Positions 17,136-25,999 of a stretch of DNA of 64,000 nt are shown in pieces. The DNA lies in NCBI RefSeq assembly GCF_023897015.1, contig NZ_JAMHFY010000022.1, forward strand, positions 1-64,000. The letters are read 5' to 3'. Under the pieces are notes generated by a model that searched no databases, was not told where the DNA came from, and worked only from the letters and a program-made list of their open reading frames with translations. Position 1 is the stretch's first letter; the number at the start of each line of letters is the position of its first letter. Both the position numbers and the translations under genes were made by a program. Source of the DNA: Desulfosporosinus nitroreducens. Its GTDB lineage: Bacteria; Bacillota; Desulfitobacteriia; Desulfitobacteriales; Desulfitobacteriaceae.

Positions 17136-18008
17136 CTAATTTTCCACTCCAAATGATTCACGCATTAATTGCCAAGCCGCTTTTCGGTAGGTGGCGGCTA
17201 AACTTCCCAAGGATGACATAATACAATCTTTATCTAATAAAATTGCGATTTTTTCTTCTGAAAACAGTGTACCCTCCATCCCCATAATGCTTTCCCGGAA
17301 AATTTCAAGGCCATTAGGTAACTGAGTTAGTGCCACACCTGTTCCAACAATCCACCGAATATTACTTAAATCTCTTGGCCCACAGTTTCCCGAGACACCA
17401 CTATGTCGTTTTAGAGCAATTGTTATTGCGGCGGAAGTTATCTCAGCGCTAAAGACCATCTGTTCAGGTGTTTCCGGTCTGGATGTAATAAGTTTTTCCC
17501 ATTCTTCTCCATGATGCTCTACGATTCTATTTTCACCAATCAGCCTTACCAAGGGTAAAGGATTAATAAGAACACCCAAATCCTCTTCAACCGTTCGTTG
17601 AGGCACTGGTCCAGAAGTTAGCGAATACAAATTTGTCGCTATCGCTCCAACATCAAGTACCAGGACTTCTCCTACTTCCTCATAGATCAGTTTAGCAGCA
17701 TTCATAATAGCTTCAGTGGCCGGCAAAAACCCGCCCCTGAGAACAATTGCTCCATTCACTTTCATAGTGTGAATTTTCGGCACTGAACTTACACCATAAA
17801 AAGGTATATCCCCTAAACAACCAATAGGTCCGATATCTTTCTCTAAATCAGTAACAGCAAATTGTAACCCAGTTCGAAAATCCCCATCGTATTCAGTCCT
17901 TAGAGAGATCCCTTGCCCTAGTAAAAGTGGATTTTCCGTGTCTAGATTGGCAAATGCTTTCACAACTATTGTTTCATTACCAATTTCGGCGACTAATACC
18001 TTTTGCAT
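17136..18008 (-). CDS. GlmL/MutL-like ASKHA ATPase fragment family
   Basis: About 290 residues resembling the GlmL (MutL) accessory proteins of glutamate/ornithine mutases, an ASKHA-fold ATPase family: N-terminal VAEIGNETIVVKAF as the phosphate-1 block, VLVLDVGAIATNLYSL as phosphate-2, and WIVGTGVALTQLPNG as the adenosine block. It is shorter than GlmL (about 460 residues) and no mutase is encoded near it. The start is the ATG after AGGAGAG. It could be a reactivase for an adenosylcobalamin enzyme elsewhere, or an independent activator. Confidence 0.65.
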   Translation of the reverse strand: MQKVLVAEIGNETIVVKAFANLDTENPLLLGQGISLRTEYDGDFRTGLQFAVTDLEKDIGPIGCLGDIPFYGVSSVPKIHTMKVNGAIVLRGGFLPATEAIMNAAKLIYEEVGEVLVLDVGAIATNLYSLTSGPVPQRTVEEDLGVLINPLPLVRLIGENRIVEHHGEEWEKLITSRPETPEQMVFSAEITSAAITIALKRHSGVSGNCGPRDLSNIRWIVGTGVALTQLPNGLEIFRESIMGMEGTLFSEEKIAILLDKDCIMSSLGSLAATYRKAAWQLMRESFGVEN

Positions 18009-18220
18009 ACTCTCTCTCCTCACTTTGGCAACTTATTGGCATCTATTATCGTACCCCAAAAAAGAAAAAGTACCCGAAGCGGTTATTAAACCTGAAATAT
18101 AGATAAGGTTATTTATGGAAGGAGAACCAACAACTTGTACTATATTTTCAGGTAGTCAGCATGTATACTTCACTGTACGAGGCCTTAAAGATAGTAAGCA
18201 ACAGGAAAGGGGTAGTACTA

Positions 18221-18889
18221 GTGAAAAAAAGTATTTTGTTAATGACATTAGTTATAATAGCTATTATCGCCTCAGCTTCCGTAACCCAAGCTGCAACATT
18301 AAAGGCAGGATCAACAGGTTCAGAAATCAGTATGTTGCAATCAGAGCTCCAAACCTTAAATTACGATGTTGGCCCGGTGGACGGAATTTTCGGAAGTAAA
18401 ACCAGAGCCGCTGTTCAGGCATTTCAACGTGACAATAATTTATTAGTGGATGGAATTGTCGGTCCACAAACACAAGAAGCCTTGAAAAAAGCAAGTATTT
18501 TAAAATCAAATACTTCGCCTCAGGAAAAAACTAACCAAATAATAAGTACAGCCAAAAGTTTCTTAGGAGTTCCCTACAAATGGGGAGGTACCACTCCTTC
18601 AGGCTTCGACTGCTCTGGCTTCACCCGTTATGTTTTTGCCAGCCAAAGTATTTCTTTGCCGCGTGTTAGCATTGATCAATATGGAGTAGGAACCCCAGTA
18701 GCCTTTAACAATCTTATTCCAGGTGACTTGGTTTTCTTTAACCTTGTCTCAGGAAAGCAAGTAAGTCATGTAGGCATCTATATTGGAGATAATCAATTTA
18801 TCAGTGCAACCAGCAGTAAGGGCATTGCTATTTATAGCTTTACTCCCTATTGGGCAAATGCCTATGTAGGGGCGAAACGTATCTATTAA
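18221..18889 (+). CDS. secreted NlpC/P60 peptidoglycan endopeptidase
   Basis: 222 residues from a GTG start eight bases after AAAGGGG. Residues 1-25 are a signal peptide (VKKSILLM..., ending VTQAA). Residues about 28-87 are a peptidoglycan-binding type 1 domain (GSTGSEISMLQSELQTLNY, DGIFGSKTRAAVQAFQ). Residues about 100-222 are an NlpC/P60 cysteine peptidase with catalytic Cys near 131 (FDCSGF) and His near 183 (SHVGIYIG). It cleaves peptide stems of the cell wall outside the cell. Single gene with a strong terminator shared with the GIY-YIG gene. Confidence 0.92.
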   Translation: MKKSILLMTLVIIAIIASASVTQAATLKAGSTGSEISMLQSELQTLNYDVGPVDGIFGSKTRAAVQAFQRDNNLLVDGIVGPQTQEALKKASILKSNTSPQEKTNQIISTAKSFLGVPYKWGGTTPSGFDCSGFTRYVFASQSISLPRVSIDQYGVGTPVAFNNLIPGDLVFFNLVSGKQVSHVGIYIGDNQFISATSSKGIAIYSFTPYWANAYVGAKRIY

Positions 18890-18989
18890 ACATTCCTCAA
18901 ATATTAAAAGCAGTGTGAAGAATTAATTTGCTAACTTAGCTTGACGAGGCAATCTTGTTTAGATGAAAGTTTAAATTTTCACCAAATAA

Positions 18990-19023
18990 CGTCAAAGGCC
19001 ACGCATACGCGTGGCCTTTGACG
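18990..19023. terminator. bidirectional terminator
   Basis: A 15-bp perfect stem (18990-19004 with 19009-19023, 4-base loop) between the convergent NlpC/P60 and GIY-YIG genes. The plus-strand side continues GATTTCATTT. Confidence 0.8.
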
Positions 19024-19026
19024 ATT

Positions 19027-19377
19027 TCATTTCATATAAAACTCAACTTCTTGTTTCGCCATTTTTTCTTCCCAATCCATTTGTAACAACGCTAAATCAT
19101 CTTTATAATCGGTTTTTGTTTCATCCTTGTCGTATTCGAGATTCTCTAACACCTCAATTGTGAAGCTCTCTTCCCCATATTCTTTCCATTCCTTTTGTAA
19201 CTCTCGGTTAGGATAAGCACCCAATTCCAATTTGAACTTGGTGCTGTTTAGGGTCGCTCTCAAATTTTGTGTTCCTTCAATTAGATATTTATTATTGTGC
19301 TTAGACCGGATAATCAAAACTCCCATATCTGGTTTCATTTGTAGATATTGTTGTTTCAACTCTTTCTTTCTGTCCAT
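19027..19377 (-). CDS. GIY-YIG nuclease family protein
   Basis: 116 residues with a GIY-YIG-like start (GVLIIRSKHNNKYLIEGTQNL near residues 19-40), then LNSTKFKLELGAYPN and EEYGEESFTIEVLENLE-type segment, as in the small stand-alone GIY-YIG proteins of Firmicutes. The GIY and YIG tripeptides are degenerate (GVL, YLI), so nuclease activity is doubtful. Four bases separate it from the upstream DUF6530 gene, so they form one operon. Function unknown. Confidence 0.75.
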   Translation of the reverse strand: MDRKKELKQQYLQMKPDMGVLIIRSKHNNKYLIEGTQNLRATLNSTKFKLELGAYPNRELQKEWKEYGEESFTIEVLENLEYDKDETKTDYKDDLALLQMDWEEKMAKQEVEFYMK

Positions 19378-19381
19378 TAGT

Positions 19382-19861
19382 TTAATATCCCATCTCCTTA
19401 AGAATCCTGCTTAGAGTACTCAACCGTTCCCCCATCAGCTCGTCATCAATACTGAGCGCCTGGCTGAATAACTTTATGTCTTCATTAATTTTTTCATTAT
19501 CCGTACATACTGCTACTGTCATAGCGTCACCTTGTAAGCCCACCCTGTCTATGACAGGATTGTCAGTATCGTATAATTTTTCATATCGATAAGCCTCTCT
19601 GAAATGCAGTTTTGCTCTGCATATTAAAATTGCAAGATCAAGGACACGATGAAGGGGTAGTTCCTCAGACTGTCTTGACCATTTTTCTCCCGTATATCTC
19701 CATACTTTAGCTGATACATCTACCTTACCTCGATCATTCCACTGCGCTAAACCTAATGAAAGACCTTTTGCATCTGAATTATAGGCATATCTGCCATCAA
19801 CATTTTCATAGTTCTCTGAAATAATAACTGGTTTATGTTTTAAAGTGGTCGGTATTTTCAT
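19382..19861 (-). CDS. DUF6530 family protein
   Basis: 159 residues of a soluble protein matching, from memory, the DUF6530 family (KPVIISENYENVDGRYAYNS, LSLGLAQWNDRGKVDVSAKV, EELPLHRVLDLAILICRAK). The start is the ATG eight bases after GGAGG. No membrane or signal segment and no catalytic motif I can name. Cotranscribed with the GIY-YIG-like gene downstream. An AT-rich palindrome near 19893-19912 lies just upstream and could be an operator. Confidence 0.7.
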   Translation of the reverse strand: MKIPTTLKHKPVIISENYENVDGRYAYNSDAKGLSLGLAQWNDRGKVDVSAKVWRYTGEKWSRQSEELPLHRVLDLAILICRAKLHFREAYRYEKLYDTDNPVIDRVGLQGDAMTVAVCTDNEKINEDIKLFSQALSIDDELMGERLSTLSRILKEMGY

Positions 19862-19892
19862 TATCTCTACCTCCAAAATTTTGATCAACCTT

Positions 19893-19912
19893 AGTAATTT
19901 AGTAAATTACTA
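19893..19912. promoter_or_regulatory. AT-rich palindrome upstream of the DUF6530 operon
   Basis: TAGTAATTTAGTAAATTACTA-like palindrome about 30 bases before the DUF6530 start, in the position of an operator. No regulator gene is adjacent. Confidence 0.35.
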
Positions 19913-19960
19913 ATTCACTGTACTTAGTATAGACTTTCTGACAAGTAAAGTCAAACAACA

Positions 19961-19988
19961 TAAAAGACCGCCACAATTAGTGACGGTC
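19961..19988 (-). terminator. hairpin with minus-strand T run
   Basis: Stem GACCGCCAC / GTGACGGTC (one mismatch, 5-base loop) followed on the minus strand by TTTTA. It would end a minus-strand transcript from about 20160, where a 34-residue hydrophobic frame lies. Confidence 0.6.
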
Positions 19989-20056
19989 AGATAGAACTAC
20001 TTCTTCTTTTATTTAAATCGCCCCAAAGCCTGCACTGTGGTTATAAACTCTGTGAT

Positions 20057-20161
20057 TTATCCGATAGTTGGCTTATCACTTAGCGCTGCTAATGGGATGC
20101 TATTCATGATGGACATAAGAAGCATGCCGAGAACCATAATGGTCGATCCAATAAGAGCCAT
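20057..20161 (-). CDS. possible 34-residue hydrophobic peptide
   Basis: ATG to TAA frame beginning MALIGSTIMVLGMLLMSIMN, one hydrophobic helix rich in methionine, followed by LSDKPTIG. A terminator-like hairpin follows 70 bases on. There is no good ribosome site (AAAAAG only), so it may be a remnant or not translated. Confidence 0.3.
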   Translation of the reverse strand: MALIGSTIMVLGMLLMSIMNSIPLAALSDKPTIG

Positions 20162-20258
20162 CTTTTTGTATTACATAAGTAAATCCTATAGGAAATATTC
20201 TTCAACTGCGTGACGTTCTAATTCTATTTCCGTTTTAGTTAATAAGGGAGGTGAAGAA

Positions 20259-20768
20259 GTGTCCACGAAGAAAAATCCGTTTAATGAGCATTGCATGGAA
20301 ACTTGGTACCAACAAACAGTCATAAAACTATACAGTTTTACTTACGCTCTTCTCCAGAATCGAGAAGAGGCAGAGGATATTACTCAAGAAGCCTATTTTC
20401 GCTGTCTAAGGAAAGACACGAAGAATTTTCCACCCTATCCTTATCTTAAAAAGGTAGCACGTAATCTTATTTACGATCGATATCGCCACTGGCAAAAAAA
20501 CGACAGTCAAATCAAGGAACATTCCCTGTCCGAGGATGTTTCTGCCCCGGAAGAAAAATGGGTAACTCGTGCCTTGGTACAAGAACTTATGAAACAACTT
20601 CCAGAACAGTATAGTCAAGTTTTAGAGCTTCGCATTATCAAAGGGTATTCGCGCAAGGAAACGGCAGAACGCATGGAACGCAGTGAGGATGCCATTCGTG
20701 GGTTACAGTACAGAGCTCTTCAATCTTTACGGGATTTATTTAATGTCACAGATGAGAATGGAGGATAA
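20259..20768 (+). CDS. ECF-type RNA polymerase sigma factor
   Basis: 169 residues. Residues about 15-80 are sigma region 2 (LYSFTYALLQNREEAEDITQEAYFRCL, then YLKKVARNLIYDRYRHW) and residues about 108-160 are region 4 (LPEQYSQVLELRIIKGYSRKETAERMERSEDAIRGLQYRAL). GTG start with GGGAGGTG upstream. The next gene begins nine bases later and encodes a membrane protein with a cytoplasmic N-terminus, probably its anti-sigma partner. Target promoters unknown. Confidence 0.92.
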   Translation: MSTKKNPFNEHCMETWYQQTVIKLYSFTYALLQNREEAEDITQEAYFRCLRKDTKNFPPYPYLKKVARNLIYDRYRHWQKNDSQIKEHSLSEDVSAPEEKWVTRALVQELMKQLPEQYSQVLELRIIKGYSRKETAERMERSEDAIRGLQYRALQSLRDLFNVTDENGG

Positions 20769-20777
20769 TTAATAACT

Positions 20778-22286
20778 ATGAAAACAAACGACAACTTTGC
20801 TCAAAAGTCCCCAGAGCAAGAGTTAGACGATTTTATCAATGCTCTAAATCTGGAACGGCAACCTATTGAAAGCACCAATGAGGATGTCGCTGAACTTCAG
20901 TCACTGACTAGAAGAATCAAAAACCTGCGCCCAGCTGTTAACCCCCGCGAACAGTTTACTCTTCAGTTACAAGAAAAACTTCTAAGAGGGCCCAAACCTC
21001 AGAAAAGATTCTTGCCATGGAGTACACTTGTTTCAAGTATCTTAGTTATTATTTTCTTGATTTCCCCTTGGTCTCATTCGAACAAAGATCTTGTCTTAGC
21101 AATGGAACAGAAAGTGAAACAACTTGAAAACTATCATGGAATACTAGAAAAGACCAGTTCAAATGCCGCTGGTGAAACTCAGATCATCCAGCGAATCGAG
21201 ATTTGGTCAGTGGGGAATAAATATGCAACCCGCAGCGAAGAAGGAATAGTAACGGTCAATAACGGAGAAAGTCGTTGGATAAGTCAACCGAAAAGCAGAG
21301 AAATCACTTTACTGCCTATTTACCTTGATCCGCATGATTTCGACTTACAGGAAGAAGCCTCAAGAGCTAAGCAATATCCTCACAAAATCGTAGGTGAAGA
21401 AACTATTGCCGGACATGAAGCTACTCGTATAGAAATCGAACCTCCTGGCGGGCTACCCTATTATCTGTGGATTGATACGGAAACGCATTTACCAATTCAG
21501 CTTCAGACCGCTATGCAGAAGTCCCTACAAACGACCTTTACGTTCGTGACTCTCGAAACAAACACTCAAATTCCTAATTCAACCTTCAACTATGATCCCC
21601 CTGAGGGATATCGGATAATAGATCAGAATCCTGATAAACCCGCAGTCACCTTGGCCGGAGCTATTACCATCAGTGGTCTCACTCCTCTTCAACTCTCAGA
21701 AAAACCTCAACGAATGTTTGCTTCCTCTAACCGTATCGTCTTTGACTTTATAGATACGATTGTGATTGAGTCTAAAGCAACGACTCCTTTCGTTCTCTCG
21801 CCTCTCGCAACTCTAGGGCAAGCTGAAGGAGGCCCCTTAGAAATATTGCCAGATAGTCTTCGTTGGCAGCAAAACGGACTAGAAATTCAAGTTCAGGGAC
21901 AACGATCTGAGGAATTAGCAAAACAATTAACGAATAGTATTGCTATCCCCGCAGAAGGCCAAGTCCTCCCAAGTCAATCAAAAGTTAAGGTTGAAATCGA
22001 TATGGAGATAGTAAAAAACAATCAACAGCAGGTTGATGCAGGAAGCAGTCCTTGGCAACTTGACCCTGCACAAGTGGCCTTTACATTCGCAGTTCTAAAA
22101 ATATCCCCTGAAGGGATCCAAGGTGAACCGCCATTTGATTACAACTCCCTAAAAGTTACTTCCAATACTGGTACAGACGCCACGATTCAAATATTAGAGG
22201 GTCCGGTCAAGGTAGTTTACCTCAAACGTTTAATTCGCCAAGATCAAAGCGGCATATGGACAGTAGTTGGCTATGACCCTAGGTAA
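20778..22286 (+). CDS. membrane protein with LolA-like extracellular domain, likely anti-sigma partner
   Basis: 502 residues. Residues 1-77 are cytoplasmic and charged, residues about 80-98 form a single membrane helix, and the rest lies outside. Residues about 105-280 resemble the outer-membrane lipoprotein carrier LolA/LppX fold found in Gram-positive surface proteins (GILEKTSSNAAGETQII, IAGHEATRIEIEPPGGLPYYLWIDTETHLPIQ, STFNYDPPEGYRI). The C-terminal 200 residues are unassigned. Position directly after an ECF sigma gene suggests the N-terminus binds the sigma factor while the outer domain senses an envelope signal. No classical zinc HXXXCXXC anti-sigma motif is present. Confidence 0.7.
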   Translation: MKTNDNFAQKSPEQELDDFINALNLERQPIESTNEDVAELQSLTRRIKNLRPAVNPREQFTLQLQEKLLRGPKPQKRFLPWSTLVSSILVIIFLISPWSHSNKDLVLAMEQKVKQLENYHGILEKTSSNAAGETQIIQRIEIWSVGNKYATRSEEGIVTVNNGESRWISQPKSREITLLPIYLDPHDFDLQEEASRAKQYPHKIVGEETIAGHEATRIEIEPPGGLPYYLWIDTETHLPIQLQTAMQKSLQTTFTFVTLETNTQIPNSTFNYDPPEGYRIIDQNPDKPAVTLAGAITISGLTPLQLSEKPQRMFASSNRIVFDFIDTIVIESKATTPFVLSPLATLGQAEGGPLEILPDSLRWQQNGLEIQVQGQRSEELAKQLTNSIAIPAEGQVLPSQSKVKVEIDMEIVKNNQQQVDAGSSPWQLDPAQVAFTFAVLKISPEGIQGEPPFDYNSLKVTSNTGTDATIQILEGPVKVVYLKRLIRQDQSGIWTVVGYDPR

Positions 22287-22319
22287 CCCTGCTCGAATAA
22301 AGGCTTGTTTCTAGGCAGA

Positions 22320-22360
22320 ATAAAGGGGTTCCCAGAAGTGTATTCTGAGAACCCCTTTAT
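22320..22360 (+). terminator. terminator after the sigma factor operon
   Basis: Long stem AAAGGGGTTC / GAACCCCTTT with a small internal mismatch (22320-22337 with 22343-22360), about 35 bases past the stop. Confidence 0.75.
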
Positions 22361-22379
22361 CATATTCTCCGATATAACC

Positions 22380-22416
22380 AAGCCCATAATGCTTGCTTTC
22401 CAAGTATTATGGGCTT
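22380..22416 (-). terminator. hairpin, probable terminator of the lipoprotein pair
   Basis: AAGCCCATAAT and its exact complement (22380-22390, 22406-22416) just downstream of the minus-strand lipoprotein stop at 22442. The T run is weak. Confidence 0.5.
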
Positions 22417-22441
22417 GGTTTCCGGTTATTCAATCGCTTTA

Positions 22442-23305
22442 CTAATCTAAAAAGTTGCTATTTGTTAATCGAATCATTTCTACTTTGGAATCTGCTTTGA
22501 CATCCTGGTTTAACAGCGAATTATCATCCTTGTCTAAGTCAAAAATAATTAACTGCCCATCTCCAAGATCGTAAAAACCTGCAAGTTTACCTTCCCCGTG
22601 CCGACTTTCTAACTGTTTATAGTCTGAACCGTAGTTATCAAACACATCTTTGGCTATATCTCCTATTTTACTTCCCCTATTTGTCGGAAATTGTGCCGAG
22701 GTGGTCTCAATTTCGAGAACCTGTCCGGAGTCCTTTCCTACAATAACGGTAACTCCTTTATCATAGGTTCTCTTGTTCCATGACTCTGGAAAATGACCTG
22801 GCTCTTCGTGGTACTCCTCCTTAAAGACACTTCCTAATATCTCATTAACCTGACTTTGACTGTCACCAAGTTGGATTTGTCCAATGCTCGGGCGCTTATC
22901 AGTATCAGCCTGTTCATCTTTCAGTATTGTAATCTCATCAGCTGTTGCCTGAACTGGATATGATTCAGCAACTGGCCCAATGAACCTCACTTCTACTTTT
23001 AAGTTTTCCTGCAACGCATCAAAATTGGAATTCACTACATTGTCCGCAGATTTTTCATTGATCTTAGTCTTTTGGGTTACTTTAATTGAAGCCTGGTCAT
23101 AAGGCTTAGAGCCTTTTTCCCCTTCGACTAAAATAGTTCCAAGAATCTCCCCTGATTGGTTCTTAGTCAACTTGATGACGGTACCAACAATATCTGTTTT
23201 ATTGGTACCTTGTAAATCTCCAGGATTTTGAGAGTTAGCTAAACCGCATCCAGAAAGCATAAATATCCCTACTAAGGAAATAGCAATTAATTTAATTATT
23301 TTCAT
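22442..23305 (-). CDS. lipoprotein with DUF4309-like/YjgB C-terminal region
   Basis: About 287 residues starting MKIIKLIAISLVGIFMLSGCG, a lipoprotein signal whose lipobox Cys is near residue 20. Residues about 30-130 are a beta-rich part (GTVIKLTKNQSGEILGTILVEGEK). Residues about 140-285 (IGQIQLGDSQSQVNEILGS, EEYHEEPGHFPESWNKRTYDKG) form a YjgB/DUF4309-like domain resembling that of the upstream gene. It is anchored outside the membrane; function unknown. It overlaps or nearly touches the upstream lipoprotein gene, so the two are an operon. Confidence 0.7.
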   Translation of the reverse strand: MKIIKLIAISLVGIFMLSGCGLANSQNPGDLQGTNKTDIVGTVIKLTKNQSGEILGTILVEGEKGSKPYDQASIKVTQKTKINEKSADNVVNSNFDALQENLKVEVRFIGPVAESYPVQATADEITILKDEQADTDKRPSIGQIQLGDSQSQVNEILGSVFKEEYHEEPGHFPESWNKRTYDKGVTVIVGKDSGQVLEIETTSAQFPTNRGSKIGDIAKDVFDNYGSDYKQLESRHGEGKLAGFYDLGDGQLIIFDLDKDDNSLLNQDVKADSKVEMIRLTNSNFLD

Positions 23306-23322
23306 TCTCCCTCTGCAATTAG

Positions 23323-23964
23323 TTACCACTGTCGCCCCGGATCATCAGCCATACTGTTAACAGTACCTGCAGGATGAAGCACAAGATAATGATCCATCAC
23401 TGGATCAGAATTGCTGGCAGTCGGCAGTGGGAATATAAACTCTATCTTGAATTCCGGCCCAGCTGTATATCCGATGATTTCTTCTCCATTAACTTTCACG
23501 TCATAAGCTGGAGTTCCATAAACTTCTTTTGTTTTCGCAAGAGAAAGCTGCTGCAGCTGTTTATCAAAGGATCGAACCTCAAAAATCCGGGAACCTTTGT
23601 TAAAACCAAAAACCACTGAATGTTTTGAGTAGGTAGCATAGGTCCCTTTGGCAGCAGCGACCCAATCGGTTTTATCAGGTTCCCCCCATTGACTCTTTAC
23701 ATCTTCTATTACGGTTGCCTTCACTGGAAAAGTACTGTTAATGACTTTCCCTTGCTCCGCTAATTGCTTCATATTCAATAATAACTCTCTCGTCGCATCT
23801 GAGGTTTGAGGTGCAGTTGACGATGAAGGGGTTTGAGCAGCAGAATCTGGTTGAATCGGCGGTTTTTCACTCTGCGAATTTGCTGGGGAGCATCCTATAA
23901 CAAGGGACAAAGTGAGTGCAGCCACTATCCATTTCAAAGTCTTTCTTTTAGCTGGTATGTTCAT
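23323..23964 (-). CDS. YjgB-like (DUF4309) lipoprotein
   Basis: 213 residues. MNIPAKRKTLKWIVAALTL then VIGCS gives a lipoprotein signal with Cys near residue 25, followed by a Ser/Pro-rich linker (residues 28-57) and a DUF4309-type domain (VKATVIEDVKSQWGEPDKTDWVAA, GTYATYSKHSVVFGFNKG, IFEVRSFDKQLQQLSLAKTKEVYG). Members sit on the outer face of the membrane; role unknown. First gene of a two-gene lipoprotein operon. Confidence 0.8.
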   Translation of the reverse strand: MNIPAKRKTLKWIVAALTLSLVIGCSPANSQSEKPPIQPDSAAQTPSSSTAPQTSDATRELLLNMKQLAEQGKVINSTFPVKATVIEDVKSQWGEPDKTDWVAAAKGTYATYSKHSVVFGFNKGSRIFEVRSFDKQLQQLSLAKTKEVYGTPAYDVKVNGEEIIGYTAGPEFKIEFIFPLPTASNSDPVMDHYLVLHPAGTVNSMADDPGRQW

Positions 23965-24140
23965 GTTGTAAATTCTCCTCCCGAAAATTGAAGTGAAGGT
24001 ATATCACCCCTTTTATGAATAGACGTGATTCATAAAGTAATTCTGACACATCACAAGCCCAATGATCATAATACACCCAGCGCCATCTTGAGTTCCGAAG
24101 CTTCAAAACTGGATAACCTTCGTTTTTAAGATAAAATCAA

Positions 24141-24809
24141 TTAAATCTCTGATCTCTTTTTCACCATCGACCACAAGTATGGTTCCTTTAGCCATGCACG
24201 TAATCCCTCCATGTTTACGTAAAAAACCAGATCAAAAATTAAGCCGCCTAATACTATCGAGGATAAGAGATCTAAAATAACATGCTGCTTAATAAATTGG
24301 GTCGCTAAAATAATTAAGATAGCGGTGATATAAACTATAGCTACATTTAAATAATTTTTAGCAGGATACCTGTTAATCGCTTTAATCATTAAAAAGCTCA
24401 ATAGAACATGAATACTTGGAAAGGCGTTAAAGGGCTGGTCATTATTATAAACAAACGCAATCAGCATAGTCAAAAAGTCATTCCCCACAAGATCGGGCCT
24501 TTGGACATTCGTTTGAAAAAAGAAATAAATCCCGTAAGATATCAATAATCCAAGATTAATAGCCAACAACGTTCGGTAATAGATTTTTTTATCTTTAAAG
24601 CAAAAGAAAGTTAACGTTCCAAATATGAAGAAATACCATGATAGATAGGGCAAAACAAATATTTTTAGAAATGGAACACCTTGGTCTAAGTCGGTAACTA
24701 AGCTATGGGTACCCCGGTTAGCATTATTGAGCAAAACATAAATAATATTCGAAATTGGAATTGACAACATTAAAAAAAGGGGCATGAGATTTTTGATTAT
24801 CTTTTGCAT
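24141..24809 (-). CDS. PAP2-family membrane phosphatase-like protein
   Basis: About 222 residues with six hydrophobic helices. The PAP2/inositol phosphorylceramide synthase-like active site is seen as NAFPSIHVLLSFLM and TQFIKQHVILDLLSS, which supply the two catalytic histidines and the aspartate; the first PAP2 motif is weak. It likely removes phosphate from a lipid or transfers a lipid headgroup at the membrane. The start is uncertain: the frame opens at a TTG overlapping the stop of the glycosyltransferase, but the ATG at 24809 after AAAGGAAG is preferred. Same operon as the glycosyltransferase. Confidence 0.75.
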   Translation of the reverse strand: MQKIIKNLMPLFLMLSIPISNIIYVLLNNANRGTHSLVTDLDQGVPFLKIFVLPYLSWYFFIFGTLTFFCFKDKKIYYRTLLAINLGLLISYGIYFFFQTNVQRPDLVGNDFLTMLIAFVYNNDQPFNAFPSIHVLLSFLMIKAINRYPAKNYLNVAIVYITAILIILATQFIKQHVILDLLSSIVLGGLIFDLVFYVNMEGLRAWLKEPYLWSMVKKRSEI

Positions 24810-24850
24810 CTCTTTTAATCTTCCTTTCGTCTGATAACTATATGCTAAAA

Positions 24851-25999
24851 TCAACTCGTTTTTTTCTTATTTCTTGGATTCATCATTAACTCAAGCATAT
24901 TATTAACAGTCTGTTCTGCGGAGTGACCGAGTAAAGCGAATGACGCTTTCTCCCGCATTTCCTCAATCTCCTGTGGATGACTCAAGAAGCGGCTAAGCAG
25001 TTCTTCCAATTCTTCTTCTGTCCCTGCAACCTTTCCCGCACCAATACGTTGCACAAAATTTGCATTATGTTCTTCTTGACCTGGTATGGGCTGATAAATC
25101 ACAAGCGGTAAGTGCTTCGTCAGCGCCTCAGTAACCGTTAAGCCTCCGGCCTTGGTTACGATCAGATCAGTTACTGACATTAGTTCTTCCATGTTATCTG
25201 CGTACCCTAACCGTACCATGGGATTACGAGCCTTTGCAGCCATTTCATGCAAAGAGTTATACAATTTTTTATTATTTCCACAAACAATAATTGACTGTAC
25301 CGGGACTTCTGAATCTGCAAGCTTTTTGCAAATTCTTTTTGTGCTTTCCAAACTTCCGTGCGCTCCCATTACAAGAAAGGTAGGCAGATCTTGTTTGATA
25401 CCCAGCTTGGAGATAATTAACTCTCGGTCTATCTTCTTTTCAAATTTCGGACTAATTGGGATTCCTGTCACGTGTATCCGTTGCGAGAGAATTCCCTCTG
25501 TCACTAACATTTCCTTAACTTCTTCACAAGCCGCTATATAGCAATCCACACCCGGATGCACCCAATGACTGTGAACAGTGTAATCCGTAATTACGGTGAT
25601 CACCGGAGCCTGGAGAATATGTTCTAGCCTCAGCTGAGCTAGAATCGAAGAAACAGTAGGATAAGTGCACACAATAAGATCCGGATTAAATTCCTGAATA
25701 TATTTGAGGAAATCAGATCGACCTAATTGGTTCAAAAAACACTGAATCCTTGAATTAGGACTTAGCTTCGATGTTTGATAATAGAATTTCCCCCACAGCT
25801 TTGGTGAATGTTTGATCAACTCAAAGTAGAGTTTTTTTACCACGCTATTAAATCGCTTACTCAAAAAATCGCCGAAATCTAAATGAGTTACAATTGCCGA
25901 TGGTTCCTTGATACGCAGTCCCTCGATAACTGCTTCAGCCGCCCGCAAATGTCCGTTTCCAAATGCTGCAGAAAATACGAGAATTCTTAACTCCTTCAA
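24851..25999 (-). CDS. MGDG synthase/UgtP-like glycosyltransferase
   Basis: 382 residues of glycosyltransferase family 28. The N-terminal FSAAFGNGHLRAAEAVIEGL is the MGDG synthase/UgtP signature; the C-terminal half has VMGAHGSLESTKRI, DLIVTKAGGLTVTEALTKHLP and PGQEEHNANFV, which bind the UDP-sugar. It transfers glucose or galactose to diacylglycerol at the cytoplasmic face of the membrane, making glycolipids. TTG start. The PAP2-like gene overlaps or follows it closely, so the pair may work on lipid anchors. Confidence 0.88.
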   Translation of the reverse strand: MKELRILVFSAAFGNGHLRAAEAVIEGLRIKEPSAIVTHLDFGDFLSKRFNSVVKKLYFELIKHSPKLWGKFYYQTSKLSPNSRIQCFLNQLGRSDFLKYIQEFNPDLIVCTYPTVSSILAQLRLEHILQAPVITVITDYTVHSHWVHPGVDCYIAACEEVKEMLVTEGILSQRIHVTGIPISPKFEKKIDRELIISKLGIKQDLPTFLVMGAHGSLESTKRICKKLADSEVPVQSIIVCGNNKKLYNSLHEMAAKARNPMVRLGYADNMEELMSVTDLIVTKAGGLTVTEALTKHLPLVIYQPIPGQEEHNANFVQRIGAGKVAGTEEELEELLSRFLSHPQEIEEMREKASFALLGHSAEQTVNNMLELMMNPRNKKKTS

